Part shown: in pieces, positions 11,480-23,335 of the stretch
How the letters are laid out: every line of letters begins with the position of its first letter
Position numbering within the stretch: the first letter of the stretch is position 1
Source of the DNA: Lamellibrachia satsuma
Lineage: Eukaryota > Annelida > Polychaeta > Sabellida > Siboglinidae
DNA length: 64,000 bases
Direction of reading: 5' to 3'
Assembly: GCA_033239005.1 (NCBI GenBank)
Contig: BSQZ01000009.1
Span: 6,128,252-6,192,251, forward strand
Translations under genes and position numbers: made by a program
The notes under the pieces: model-generated
Seen by the model: the letters and a program-made list of their open reading frames with translations, nothing else
What the model was told of the DNA's origin: nothing
The model's database searches: none

Positions 11480-14400
11480 CTTGTCATATGAAGAAATAAT
11501 AATGCGAACTTTAAAATTTCATAACACTTGTAATTGTACTGTAACATTAAGCAATCGATTTTGAATGCTTTGGTATATCTAGATATTGATGTCGTCATAA
11601 ATCACATAATTTCACAGCAAATGTTCAGATCAGATCAAAATGTTATTGCTAAAGATGATAGATTTACATATTATTTGTTTTGTTTGTCTGTGAGAGACTC
11701 TTCTATAAACATTACGTGTTACGGGTTTTGCGGGGACACCTAAAATTCACATCGACGAGAGAGTAACCGTGTGATGTTTAGTTATGTTATTTGAACAACG
11801 TAAGTTGCGCAATTCAGAATATTTGCTCTACATTAGTTCTGACACACTTTCACATTAAAGGAGCACGATATTGCAGCTGAATTCATGTTTCCTTCAGTGC
11901 GTAGCATTCGTCGGATGCTACGCTGACCTGGTCCCCCACATAATGTCCAACCTTTACATATGCAACCATCGGTTCCTTATTCCTGCAGCAAACAAGCTGG
12001 GCCTGTCCTAAAACTATGCTTGCGTTGAAACTATATGACAAGAACAAAAATGTGTAGATTGTACTTTGAAGATGCTCTGTTTACAACTTCTATACGTGTG
12101 GGACATCGGCCATCGCCTAAAATAGGGACATGTTTTATCATGTATAAAATGTTTTCTGCTCGAATCGGAATATGTGCATACCACTCTTAATTTTGATATA
12201 CCTTTCACAAAAAGAGCACGTGATTGCCGCTGAATTAACTTTTACCTTCTCCACGTCGCCTGTTTTCACGTTGACCTGGTCCCCGGCGACACAGTCGACC
12301 ATCAGTTCAAGAGTCACCGGCCCGTCCAGAACGTCAATCTTGTATTCATCGCCTTAACAGAGAATGTCTCCGTTGTATTACGTTAGTCGCACTTATTACC
12401 ATAGATGGACTAGTTTCTTTAATCGTTCATCATGGTTGATGTTTATTGATGCATATAGCTGAAGTGAGCCGAGTTGTGCTTTGCATGTTTAGAATGTGCC
12501 AGTTGGATTAATAAATTGTATGTCTGGAGCGCAATGCTAACCTCGATCGCTATCCTTGATGCCACTTAAACAAATCAATGTACAACGTTAAATGCAGCAA
12601 GCATAAAACGGTTGGCTTACCGTGCAGATCGAATTTGGTTTGTAGGAATTCATTGATACGAGATTCAGCGTCTTCACCAAATACTCCAACGACTAATTTT
12701 CCCCCAACATCTTCCATCACATACGTGATGCCGGACAAACTGTCAACACAAGATGAACATTAAACTGGATGCCGCTATGGCGACAATTATATGATTGTCG
12801 CGATTGTATATAACCCAATTAACTTAGGAAATGGTTGATTTAATTATCCAATGAAATGGTCTTTACATTTCAAAAATAGCTCATAAAATGAACAGCTAGT
12901 TTGATTCGAGCTTACAAAATGTGTATATCACTGTGTATGTAAGCTGATATAACGTGATTTAGCATCGCATCAAGATGGGGCATATTCTTGGTCATTTATG
13001 GATTACGCCATTTAGCAGATTCGAGGCCACGTAAATTTAAACGTTTCACCCAATTATTTTAACAATCAGTTATGGATGGAAGACCTTAACTAATGACGAT
13101 AATCTGCCTCTGTTCCGCGAACACAACATATGTTTGGGAACATTGGCTTATTATATAATATCTGTTGTTCCACATATTGTATATCACCCTGCCCTCATTT
13201 CATGAATGTTGACAGACGTTTACTTTTTCACTAATCAGAACAGATATGTCAGGTCATAATTGGATGTCGATAGGCCAACGTGTGTTAATTACGTCAATAC
13301 AATTCAAAAAAGCAATAATATCGGCATTATGACGTCAAAGGAAAGAACAACCAGCAAATATCATTAGCATTGACAAGGATATCATAATGCAATGTTTAAT
13401 GTTTTATTTACCTGGAAACTTCATGCATTATATGCTTCATATTGCGACTTGAATAGTCACTCCCTAGATCATCGTGGCCAGTAGTTCTCACCTCACACGG
13501 GTCTGAAATATATGTTTTAATTAGCCGATATCACAAAAAGTGGCAGTACATATATGTCAACTCGCCACCATTCGTACGGAGTATCCGTCATTTTGACATA
13601 GCCACTAAATCTCAGTACGGGAGATTGAAATCTCCGTTATTTGATGTTCACCCAAGTACCAGGAATAGGCAGTTAAGTTAGATCGTTCAATTTCGATGAA
13701 TAGTTCCGTAATCGATCGCCTAATCCAGAAAACTCAGCACAGAAAAAAACCTAACTGCCCACACTGAGCGGGCCTATTCGACCGTAGACAAGATTGACAC
13801 TGAGTTTGCCAAGCATGTCACGGCAACCCTTTATTCAGTAAAGGTGAACTGCACCTCACGGGGATATGCACCGCCTCAGGAAGTCTTACGGAAAACAACG
13901 ACTGGCACCATTGACTACAACCGTGAGCATAGGCGTTGAACATAAAGATTAATTGTGTAAATAGATATGTTGTTGTTTTTTGTTGTTTGTTGTTATTTGC
14001 ATTGGTGGGTCATGTGAGTGTGTGGAGTCAATTACACATGCCATGCCACCACGTGTGAGGAAGACGGACCTTCGCGGGGCCGCGACGATTGGTCAATAAT
14101 CTCCCTAATTTTGATCTTCACAGATTGACATGTATGCAATAGGTTACGGTCGCTTCGCTAGAGCAACTATTGTTATCGAGAAAAGACGTTTCGCAAAAAA
14201 GCGAGCCGTATTGACAATTGATATATCAATACGTGGGGTGATTACAGTGAATAGGTGCGCACAGTTGTGAATACTTTTTACTGGGGTGATCACTGTGAAG
14301 AAGCGCGTACACTTAAGGCTAACTTGTAATGCGTTTGAAATTATTCTTGGATTTTTGTAAATTCAAACTGTTGAATGGCCACACCAATATTGCAGTTGTT

Positions 14401-16899
14401 CAAATAGTCCACTTTTATGACATACGGCATCCATAAAGACGATTATTTTGTCACATGGTCACTACGAAAGTACACACAATCGATATACAGGTAAAAGGTG
14501 CCTTCTTATATATCGATGCATCCAGTCCTTGAGACTGTTCAAAGCCCTGTACACTTCACCCCCTGGCAGACCTGTTCATTCCAACACCAACTCGACTTCT
14601 TGTGGAAGCATTCAGCAACGCTGCGGTTACTGCGCGAAGACTATTCGTTCACATATGTGTATGAAGCCAGGTACTCATTGATACAGCTGAGCGAATTGAA
14701 GCAACGTGGGCGAACGAAATTGCCAAAAGTTTTGAAACGGCAGCAAGAGGATTCGAACGAGGGTTTTCTCGCTTGAGAGCCCGACGTTCTAACCAATACA
14801 CTACCATATACCCATTACCATATACCGCGCTCCATATATCCAGGACCAAAATAATGTTGCACCTACCATCCTTCAGCAATGTATCGTCCTCAGTGTCGTT
14901 TACTAGCGGTTGCTCATCAATCGATGTTTCCCGAGTCGAGATCTCCACACTGTTTTCCGGCGTTGGCAGTCGCAATGATTGAGTGGACACTACATGGGTG
15001 ATTGGACGATTTTCGTTCGACACATAGTAAGTTTGTTTCGTTTCTGTAAGTTCTGAAGCACCAATGTCGCTCATGTGTCGAGCTGATCCTGCATGTTTTT
15101 CCGATGAGCCGATGGAATTTGCAAAAAGCTGGGTGACGCACGTATCGTTGCTATCCAGACTTAAAACCACACCTACAACAATGACAAAGAGACCAGTTGC
15201 TATGATTAGACAATTGGGAGTGTAAACCCGGTTAAATAAATTACCGTAATAATAATATAGCCATAATGGTTTTCAAGTCACACATATACATACACACTTG
15301 CGTGAACATATTAAATTGAAGACGGGTTAAGTACTAACCATTGGAGACATGCCTAATGCGTTTGCCTTCCTTCTTGATTCGTCTGATAAGAAAGAATGTG
15401 TATATTAACAACGCGAGAAGTAACAACAAAGTCGCAAAGCAGAACACAGCATTGACAGCCAATAACCATGATTGCATTCCGTTGTTCCCTTGGCTGGAAA
15501 TGTTCTTGTGTTCGGTTATTCTTATTGTCTCCTTGTATCGCGGAACTGAATTTGTGCATCCTGTAAAAATAACAACATTATTCTAACAAAACAGAAACAG
15601 TACCCGTAATTGAAAACACACCACTTCATTGTAACCTGTCCTGAACGTCTAGACCATTTTTCTTAGTGTTGTTGAAACCTTAAAGCGAAAAAAAATTATG
15701 GTTTGGGGAAAGTGCGCCTCACTTAAAACTAATCATTTGTAACTACAATCAAGAATATCACGATAGTGATTTTCTCAGAATTGATTCTAAAAGTGAGAGA
15801 TTATGGTCAGATCTCAATTAGACTGCGGACTGACATATTTATTGGACGTCCAATAAACGCCTCGCAGTTCCAAGAAATCGACTCCGGTGAAACGCATCAA
15901 GTGCCTTCGACCGAGATCGAATGGCCGTCAGAAGCAACACAAACTCTCAATCTAGCGCGCTGCTAATTCATTAAAAGTAAAAGTAAAGTAAAGGTATGTT
16001 CTTATATAGCGCGGTATCCGGTCCATAGGACTGCTCAAAGCGCTTTACACTTCACCCCCTGGCAGACCTGTTCATTCCAAGGCCATCTCAACTTCTTTGG
16101 GAAGTATTCAGCCACGCTGCAATTGCTGCGCGAAGGCTATTCGTTCACATGTCCACCACTGTCTGTATTGCCAGGTACTCATTTATACAGCTGAGTGAAC
16201 TGTGGCAACATGGGGTGATCAAACTTGCCAAAGGTTCGAAGCGACCGCAGTGGGATTTGAAACCGGGTTCTCTCGATTGAGAGTCCGGCCTTCTAACCGG
16301 TATGCTATCGCGCCCCACATTACGGGGATATGTTTTCTAAACAAAGACCAAAATGTGTTGCATCAGTTGAGCTGAGACGGAAACAGCATGATTATATCCT
16401 ATCGGCAAGGAGAAGAGTAGGTGTTTACACATATATTTTATTTGCTGACCGAATATTGCCAGACTACTCGCACTCGTGACGTAGGGTTGTCTAACAGTAT
16501 GGCGCGGTCCATGAAATTATGTTTTGTATTCAACAAGTTTTTCGTAGTAAACCACAGGAGTGATATTATTGATTGTAGTTAGAAATGGTTATGCTTAGTA
16601 ACTCGTGTGGGTGCATAGGCCAAAAACCATGATTTATTTCGCTTTAAGTAAAAAAATTAAATATCACGTTAGTTAAAATACGACATTATGAGTAACCAAT
16701 GTATGAACAAAATCAGTATCAGTAAGCGTGATGAAAATTGACCTTTGAACAAAACAGTCAGAACTTATTATTATGATGTATCATGTATTTAAATGGTACC
16801 TTCTAGATGATAAAACACAACACAGAAATAGCATTTCCTCAAACAATTTCAGTGTATATTATGAATGTTGTCAAATATAATATTGTCGCATATAACATC

Positions 16900-16936
<37 letters not shown>

Positions 16937-17198
16937 TTCCTCACATACAAATAAAATATATTATTTAGAATAATTAATTATGATCAAGAATGTAAATAAT
17001 GGCTATTATAAACAAATTTTATTAATTTAATAAAGGCAAATATAATACACTGTCCAATGTGATATAATTGTTGAAATGCAGTAAGCACGTGCATTTACCT
17101 CTGCATCCCCGTATGCACATTGTTTTTATATAACGTAGACACGGACAACGGCACATTTTCCTACATAGGTTAAGGTGGAGTCGTCGACGCCGTGCCAT
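11074..17198 (-). CDS. family 1 copy B: type III membrane protein with truncated trypsin-fold tail (gene model)
   Basis: Seven exons: 17099-17198, 15339-15560, 14867-15172, 13412-13502, 12621-12739, 12202-12352, 11074-11479. All junctions are GT/AG and phases agree (1,1,1,2,1,2), giving 464 residues and a stop at 11074. Residues 1-34: Cys-rich N-terminus without signal peptide; about 66-92: hydrophobic membrane segment followed by RRIKKEGKR, implying the C-terminus is cytosolic; 108-209: Ser/Thr/acidic tail; 210-329: two small unrecognised domains; 357-464: C-terminal half of the trypsin-like domain. A 2-base deletion at the end of exon 6 and an internal deletion in exon 7 leave the frame open but remove the catalytic Asp and nucleophile. 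Probably catalytically dead; expression unknown. Confidence 0.6.
11847..11955 (-). pseudogene. degenerate duplicate exon in copy B
   Basis: Equivalent of 745-850 in copy A. It carries VGDQVSVAS and NSAAISCSF in different frames, and the donor has lost one G. It lies in the intron between exons 6 and 7. Confidence 0.4.
12202..12352 (-). CDS. copy B exon 6: DEYKIDVLDGPV domain with 2-base deletion
   Basis: 151 bases instead of 153: TCTTTTTGTGAAAG replaces TCCTTTTATGTGAAAG just before the donor, so the exon exits in phase 2 rather than 1. The rest (DEYKIDVLDGPVTLELMVD, VAGDQVNVKTGDVEKVKV) is intact, including the Cys that is a stop codon in copy C. Confidence 0.6.
12621..12739 (-). CDS. copy B exon 5: GITYVMEDVGG domain
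   Basis: 119 bases, phase 2 to 1, acceptor GACAG, donor CACG|GTAAGC. Encodes SGITYVMEDVGGKLVVGVF and DAESRINEFLQTKFDLH. Conserved in copies A and C at equal spacing. No family recognised. Confidence 0.6.
13412..13502 (-). CDS. copy B exon 4: linker
   Basis: 91 bases, acceptor TTTCAG, donor CCAG|GTAAAT, phase 1 to 2. Encodes DPCEVRTTGHDDLGSDYSSR then a helix-like MKHIMHEVSR. Matches copy A 2156-2246. Confidence 0.55.
13704..13939 (+). pseudogene. conserved ORF fragment in copy B intron, twin of 31555-31800
   Basis: The plus-strand frame reads NRSPNP, then SAQKKN, then IDTEFAKHVTATLYSVKVN, then YAPPQEVLRK and GTIDYNREHRR and stop. The copy at 31555-31800 keeps the same frame and stop with mostly conservative changes. 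It lies antisense inside a family 1 intron, so it may be the C-terminus of a mobile-element protein carried along by the duplication. A TAG at 13701 precedes it. No family recognised. Confidence 0.4.
14480..14818 (-). mobile_element. tRNA-derived SINE copy 1
   Basis: The minus strand starts with a tRNA-like head containing A box-like GGTAGTGTATTGG and B box-like GTTCGAATCC, then a body shared with 15975-16322, 32692-32778 and 43008-43215, ending in a core with ACTGTTCAAAGCCCTGTAC. It sits within the intron between copy B exons 3 and 4. Confidence 0.7.
14867..15172 (-). CDS. copy B exon 3: cytosolic tail
   Basis: 306 bases, phase 1 to 1, acceptor TTGTAG, donor GATG|GTAGGT. About 102 residues rich in Ser, Thr, Glu and Asp, ending DTEDDTLLKD. 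The tail exon of copy I ends with a similar SENDTLMKH, which supports homology of the two 5' halves. No domain recognised. Confidence 0.55.
15339..15560 (-). CDS. copy B exon 2: transmembrane exon
   Basis: 222 bases, phase 1 to 1, acceptor TTACAG, donor AATG|GTTAGT. Encodes GCTNSVPRYKETIR, an N-glycosylation sequon NIS, a hydrophobic run WLLAVNAVFCFATLLLLLAL, then FFLIRRIKKEGKR. The positive residues after the membrane segment place the tail inside. Copy I has an exon of identical length and phase at 62702-62923. Confidence 0.7.
15975..16322 (-). mobile_element. tRNA-derived SINE copy 2
   Basis: Best preserved copy. The tRNA-like head (minus strand, from about 16318) has GATAGCATACCGGTTAG and an imperfect B box followed by a conserved body and a core containing CAAAGCGCTTTACAC on the plus strand. 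Lies between copy B exons 1 and 2. Confidence 0.75.
16323..16935. other. copy B intron 1 sequence and short (TA)n
   Basis: No exon seen. From about 16575 onward the sequence is repeated at 32780 onward. A (TA)n tract occupies about 16903-16935. Confidence 0.5.
17099..17198 (-). CDS. copy B exon 1: start codon and Cys-rich ectodomain
   Basis: ATG at 17198-17196 in the context GCAACCATGG, preceded by TTTTGCAG at about 17221, so a 5' UTR intron lies upstream. 33 codons plus one base: MARRRRLHLNL then C-x3-C-x-C-x-C-x7-C-x3-C. Copy I has the same spacing of six Cys; copy D is a relic with a stop. No hydrophobic signal peptide, so a type III topology is inferred. Confidence 0.6.
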
Positions 17199-17247
17199 GG
17201 TTGCCACCAAATCAATGCCACTGCAAAATGCAAATACAGCAGTGACG

Positions 17248-17248
<1 letters not shown>

Positions 17249-17283
<35 letters not shown>

Positions 17284-17290
17284 GTCATCA
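17249..17290. repeat. (ATC)n microsatellite
   Basis: Near-perfect trinucleotide tract just 5' of copy B exon 1; replaced by a shorter tract at the duplicated site near 33525. Confidence 0.8.
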
Positions 17291-17504
17291 TCACAATGCC
17301 CGTTTTAAATGAACTCAGTACGTTACTATTGAAATGCCTACATAATAGAATAGAACTTCACAATATTGTTCTGTTGCGTGTAATACAAAGAATAGTATCT
17401 CACTAGTTGTACCGATCAGTTACAGCAGAAAACATTAAACGTTTCCTTTAGTCAGACAGCAACTATACATGAAATACTTAATTAATATATCACGTGGTAA
17501 TCGT

Positions 17505-18210
<706 letters not shown>

Positions 18211-18430
18211 GTCATAGTCAAGACCGACAACCGGCCTTCGTTCATGAACCGTTATTTATACAATTCAACGATATATTCCGTGTTTATTTGTATCTCTTTG
18301 TTAGCTTGTCCTCAGTTATGCGCCTTCAACCATTCTAAGTTGGTGTGTTTGAATACGCTGATACGAAATATCATCGAATGCATATATCCCAATTAATGAG
18401 GGACCAAAATGTTGCTAATGTCACATGAAA

Positions 18431-18564
18431 TTATCCATTCATTGAAGACTTTGGAAATTGTAAAGCGTCGTATCGAAGGCAGCTGTTGTGTCCTGTCACG
18501 CGGAACAACACTGCGGTTCCAGCCAGAAAGGTAATGTCAGAATCTCTTTTGGGATCACTAACAC
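18431..18564 (-). pseudogene. family E copy E1: C-terminal exon, frameshifted
   Basis: Acceptor AATACAG at 18565 then GVSDPKRDSDITF. Compared with E3 and E4, about 14 bases are missing, so the conserved ending FWLEPQCCSS is lost. The next exon upstream lies at about 18663-18850. Confidence 0.4.
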
Positions 18565-18662
18565 CTGTATTATATAGCACACACACTGAGAAATTGCACT
18601 CACATCCAGTTAGTAACAATGATATACAACCCACTCCTACTGCACCTTATCATACACTAACC

Positions 18663-18850
18663 TGTTTGTTGATATTTGTCAAATCTTCCATGGTTTGAAC
18701 GTTGTAGTTGTGCCAGACTTTCTGCGCAGTGACTACTGCATATTCAAGCGTTGCTACACTGCATTCAATCGTGCGTGACCAAGTCACGGTTTGTCGTGCA
18801 CCGTTGATTGACAGACAAACTGTAGTTAGACGCATTGAAAGCATGGTGAC
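18663..18850 (-). pseudogene. family E copy E1: upstream exon candidate
   Basis: Ends AACAAACAG|GTTAGTG at 18662. The part near the donor is repeated (inverted) at about 38770-38855. Two frames are partly open (one contains TVTWSRTIECSVATLEYAVV), and I cannot decide between them, so this is a candidate only. Confidence 0.3.
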
Positions 18851-19385
18851 TGTATACTTGTGCCGTGATTACATTGAATACCTCTACACACCTACTATTT
18901 AATATAGGTACATCAACAAGTAACATACTAACGTTGCCTTACAGATATGTAGTCAATATCGCCAGCAGTTTAATATATCGCACACGGTTCGTTATGAAAG
19001 ACACGTAGATTGAACAATACAAAGTTGTTGTTTGAGTTAAACACATTTGATTAAATATTAAATGACTTGAACATAATAATAATTTACACATTAACGATAA
19101 TTAATTATAATTAACGAATTAATATCCTCCCATCCAACCCGTCCCTTCCCCTTTCTTTATGCTCTTTCCCACCTCGTTCCCCAACATTTCTACGTCACTT
19201 CCCCATCCCTCAAACCGCCCATTTTCCTTCCTTCTCTACTCTGTTGCTACATACATCGGTTTCTGGTTACCGTCTCTCCTCCTTCCCTACCTCACATTCT
19301 CCTTCCTTCATTTTACGTAGCATCCTACCTGTTTAACAGTTTAACAGGTGAGACATAACCGCACCAAGCTGCCAATACACACACA

Positions 19386-19417
<32 letters not shown>

Positions 19418-19439
19418 CACACACACACTTTGAACGATA
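18851..19439. other. AT-rich spacer with (CA)n/(CGCA)n at 19378-19429
   Basis: Contains a stretch near 18910-18975 repeated in inverse orientation near 38590-38650 (family E duplication), C/T-rich sequence, and a CA microsatellite next to the LINE end. No gene seen. Confidence 0.4.
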
Positions 19440-19819
19440 CTGGGTTTTACGTACGAGTTCCTTCAGATTGTTGTAATATTCTCAAGTCAAGATTTCACCA
19501 GCTGATTTCGGGAAGTCTCACCGTACACATCGTATATAGATCATCTTAGTTGCTCTCCGTTGTATGCGTTCAAGCGTATCTATATCCTTCTTACGACATG
19601 GTATCCATGCTTGTATACAGTATTCTAAATGAGGTCTAACTATTGCTTTAAAAAGAGATATAATTAACTTTTTCCCTTGTATGTTATGTTTCTTCTAATC
19701 AATCCAAGAATTTGGTTACCCTTTGAAGCTGCAATACCGCACTGCTCTGAAACTTTCATATCAGCGCTTATTGTAACTCCTAAGTCCTTTTCTTTTACAG
19801 TAGTACCCAGAACAGTATC

Positions 19820-21100
19820 TCACATTTTGTAGTTTACATTCAAGTTCCCATGTCTTCTATGTAGGCATTTACATTTCCCAAAATTGAACAGCATCTGCCA
19901 TTTCTCAGACCATTTCACTAATCTGTCTAGATCGTTTTGTAAATGTTGTTTATCACCATCAGTATTAAACTTTCTAAACAGTTTTGTGTAATCCACAAAT
20001 TTCAGTACGTTACTTGTTATACTGTCGTCCAAGTCATTGATATATATTAAGAATAATATAGGTCCTAATACTGACCCTTGAGGTACTCTACTCAAAACCG
20101 ATTTCCAATTTGAAACCTCTCCATCTACTACAACTCGTTGTCTTCTGTCAGTCAGCCAATGTTCTATCCAGTCAGTTATGCTATCTCCGATACCATGGGC
20201 TTTTAATTTAAGTAGTAATCTTTGATGTGGCACTTTGTCAAAAGCTTTCTGAAAATCTAAGTAGATAATATCTACTGGCGATCCCACGTCTATCCGCTTA
20301 GTGATTTCTTCCAAAAAACATAATATATTTGTTAAGCATGACCTCGCTTTAAGTAATCCATGTTGAGATGAATTTAATAAATTGTGCTTAACGAGGAAGT
20401 CCACCATATGTTATTTAATTAACCTTTCTAATAATTTACAAATCACTGACGTTAAACTCACTGGTCTGTCATTTTCTGACTTATTTCTCGAACCCTTTTT
20501 AAATAATGGTATGATGTTTGCTTCTTTCCATTCAAACGGAACAACTCCCTCTTTTAATGACAAGTTGAATACTCTTGCAAGTGGTATACTGATTTGTTCT
20601 ACTGTTTCCATTAGTAATTTTGGAGGAATCCCATCCACTCCCGGTGATTTGTTATCTTTCATTGCCTTTATTTTCTTAGCTACCAATTCTGGAGTTACAA
20701 CTAACGGATCTAAATACTCAGATTTAGCCTCCTGAAATTTAGCATCAGCAACTGGTAATGAACTAATATCTTCTTTGGTAAACACTGAACTGAAGTAACC
20801 ATTTAGGTCTTCCGCCATTAAAAACCCCTGTGATATTATATTTCCAGCACTGTCTTCTAGAGGTCCAACCTTGTCTTGTACGTTTTGTTTACTCCTGACA
20901 TATGCATAAAAACTCTTGCTGTCATTTTTTATGTTACATGCTAGTTTTTGCTCATAGCTTCTTTTAGATTGTTTGATTTCAGTTGTAGCTGCATTAAGTG
21001 CCTCTTTGTAATTTGCATAGTCTTCTTCCTTTCTGGTACGCCTATAAACCCTCCACATAGTTTGTTTTAACACTATTTTTCTTATAGCCTCTTTTGACAA
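19820..21100 (-). pseudogene. LINE reverse transcriptase domain
   Basis: Two frames broken near 20409. The upstream part has SPGVDGIPPKLL; the downstream part has SQHGLLKARSCLTNIL, VDIIYLDFQKAFDKVPHQRL and PQGSVLGPILFLIYINDL. The catalytic FADD is FVDY. Non-LTR retrotransposon RT. Confidence 0.9.
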
Positions 21101-21183
21101 GTGTTTCTTTCTACACCGTTTTCCTTTTTTTGGAAGGGAACAAATTTATCGATGATACTCTCAGTTTCATATTTTAGAATATT

Positions 21184-21807
21184 TCAACATTCAATTGCGG
21201 TCTTATTCATCAGCATGTTATTCCAATCTAGCTTTGATAAGTATTTTCTCATATCTTTGTAGTTACCTATGTGGAAGTTTCTCTTGTACGCTTTCTTATT
21301 TTTACTTTCTGATTTTACATTGATGTCAAAATGTATTTGATTATGGTCATTGTTATCCAATGGTTCAAATATTTTTACATTGTCCACTAATTCTTTTTGT
21401 GATGACAAAACTATATCTAATACATTTTCTCCCCTGGTTGGTTCTAGCACGTGCTGAGTAAGAAAGTTATCCTGGATTAAAAATAGAAATTGTTGGTCCT
21501 CAATCCCTGTGCTCTCTAGAGAATTCCATTGTATGTGTCCATGGTGAAAATCTCCCATTATGATACATTCCCCTTTACTAACTTCCTTTATAGCGGTTTT
21601 TATTTTTGCGTTGTCTTCTTCGTTTATGTTTGGACTTCGGTAAACTAATCCAACAGTTAATTTTGAATTTCCTGAAACAATTCTGCACCAAACAACTTCT
21701 TCGCAATCTGCTTCCCTTTCTAGTTTTATTTCGTAAGCCTGAATAGATTCTTTAACATATAAAATAACTCCCCCGCCCCTTCTTCCTATTCGATCTTTCC
21801 TAAACAT
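21184..21807 (-). pseudogene. LINE AP-endonuclease domain
   Basis: Contains RRGGGVILYVKESI, VGLVYRSPN, a GDFH motif (consensus GDFN) and DNNDHNQIHFD (catalytic His region). Typical of the endonuclease of CR1/jockey-type elements. The catalytic Asn to His change and truncation suggest inactivity. Confidence 0.85.
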
Positions 21808-22073
21808 TACGTATCCTGTCAGTCCTAATTCAGTTCAGCATCTGATATATCTGTGTTGGCCCATGATTCTGTTATACCAATTATCTGTGGGTCAATATCT
21901 TCTACCATAATGTTTAACTCGTTTTTCTTATTTACTATGCTCCTTGCATTTAAACATACGCATTAATAACCTTTTTCAGAGATGTTTTTCGGATGATTTA
22001 GTATTGGTTTATCTGTGCTACTGGCCTCTTGTTCTGCTTGAGACACCTCTAGGTAACCCCCTGCACTTCTAGT

Positions 22074-22765
22074 TTAAACAATGTTTACTTCTAAAACTAT
22101 ATGTGTCATTGTACCCGTGTCACTATCTACTGCTGCTGAAAGTTTGTCCGCGAATACTGCCGCCCCACTTCGATGAAGTCCATCCTTCATGTACATATCA
22201 GCCCTCCCAACAAAACTTCCCCATAAATCCACAAATCCAACTTCCTCTTCCCTACACAGCCTCTGGACTAACATGTTAATTGCCATCCCCAGTTTCGATA
22301 TTTGTGACCCTCCTGCCCATTACAAGTAAAATTCCTGACAGTATTACCTGCTCAACCCGCGTCTGTTTTAGTGTTCTGACCAACTGCCTATATTTCCTAA
22401 CAATCGCAGTTGTACCCTCCCTCTCTACGTTATTTGTCCATACGTGTACTAAAACTGATCCACCCTTACCCGAACCTACGATGTTTTTTACCCTCTCAGT
22501 TATCGCCTCTATTTTGGCTCCAGGCAAGCAGACCACCACATCATCTCCCTTGTTTAAGACTCTGTCGGTCTTCCTAACTATCGAATCCCCCACAAACACC
22601 CTCGCTCTCTTCCTCACCCCCTCTATCACTGCTGCAGAATAACTCTTCCGTTCGATCCCTTCCATCACATTCTGTCCTGACCCCTTCCCTCCTGTCTCCC
22701 CCACTTCCCACTCCTTTGCTCTTGTCTCTCCCACTCCCCACTCCGGTTGTTTTCCCCACACTAGT
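22074..22765 (-). pseudogene. LINE ORF1 esterase (SGNH) remnant
   Basis: Reads ARVFVGDSIVRKTDRVLNKG (SGNH block I GDS), VLVHVWTNN (block III-like), VILSGILLV and, after a frame break near 22280, KDGLHRSGAAVFADKL (Asp and His block V). ORF1-encoded esterases are known in CR1 elements. Confidence 0.75.
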
Positions 22766-22970
22766 TTGATACAAACGTCGAGGTAACGTTTATTGGCGAA
22801 AACGAATTGCATGTTTTCTTTGGAAATTGTGAAGCGTCGTATCGAAGGCAGCTGTTGTGCCCTGTTACGAGGAAAAACACTGCGGCTCCAGCCAGAAACG
22901 GCTCTTTGGAAAGGTAAGGTCAGAATATGTTTTGGATCACTATCACCTGTGTTATATAGCATAAACCTTG
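22766..22970 (-). pseudogene. family E copy E2, interrupted by the LINE
   Basis: Homologous to 40020-40220 on the same strand. The C-terminal exon starts at 22946 after AACACAG with GDSDPK, but an indel breaks the conserved frame. The left side is joined to the 5' end of the LINE. Confidence 0.4.
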
Positions 22971-23335
22971 ACAAATGCCACTCAACTCCTCTGCATAGTT
23001 ACAGTGATGCACAATTCACAGCAGCCGCACGTTTTCATACACCTACATCCTTATTTATATTCAGTAATCTCCTGGGTGTTAAGGTTGCATACTAGTTGGT
23101 GTCTGCTTGCGTAGTGACTGACAAATGTAACCATGCATGACCGATCTCAGCTCATTGGACGCTGATTTGACTCATGATTTGGCGTTTATATATCCTACAA
23201 GAAAGGTGCGGCTCAGTGTGGTGAAGAAAACAGGCAACTGTTGGAACAGATTGCTAGGTTTGTTTGAAGCCATGTAACCATGAACGACTGGTCTCAGCTC
23301 ATTGGACAATGATTTGACTAATGTAATCATGCAAC

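Larger units (their letters stand above)
19440..22765 (-). mobile_element. CR1-like LINE, degenerate, inserted in a family E exon
   Basis: Reading the minus strand: ORF1 remnant with an SGNH-type esterase, then APE endonuclease, reverse transcriptase and a frameshifted thumb region ending near 19440. The RT active site reads FVDYTK where active elements have F/YADDTK, so it is inactive. The right edge joins sequence otherwise continuous in family E (40020-40070). The order of domains and the esterase in ORF1 are typical of the CR1 superfamily. Confidence 0.85.

Noticed and set aside
16262..16320. tRNA gene
   Set aside because: The A and B box-like motifs belong to the head of a repeated SINE with a shared body, and the cloverleaf is imperfect.
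22276..22974. Single 232-codon frame read as one LINE ORF1
   Set aside because: Its first part (from about 22766) is family E sequence; only the rest is LINE esterase.
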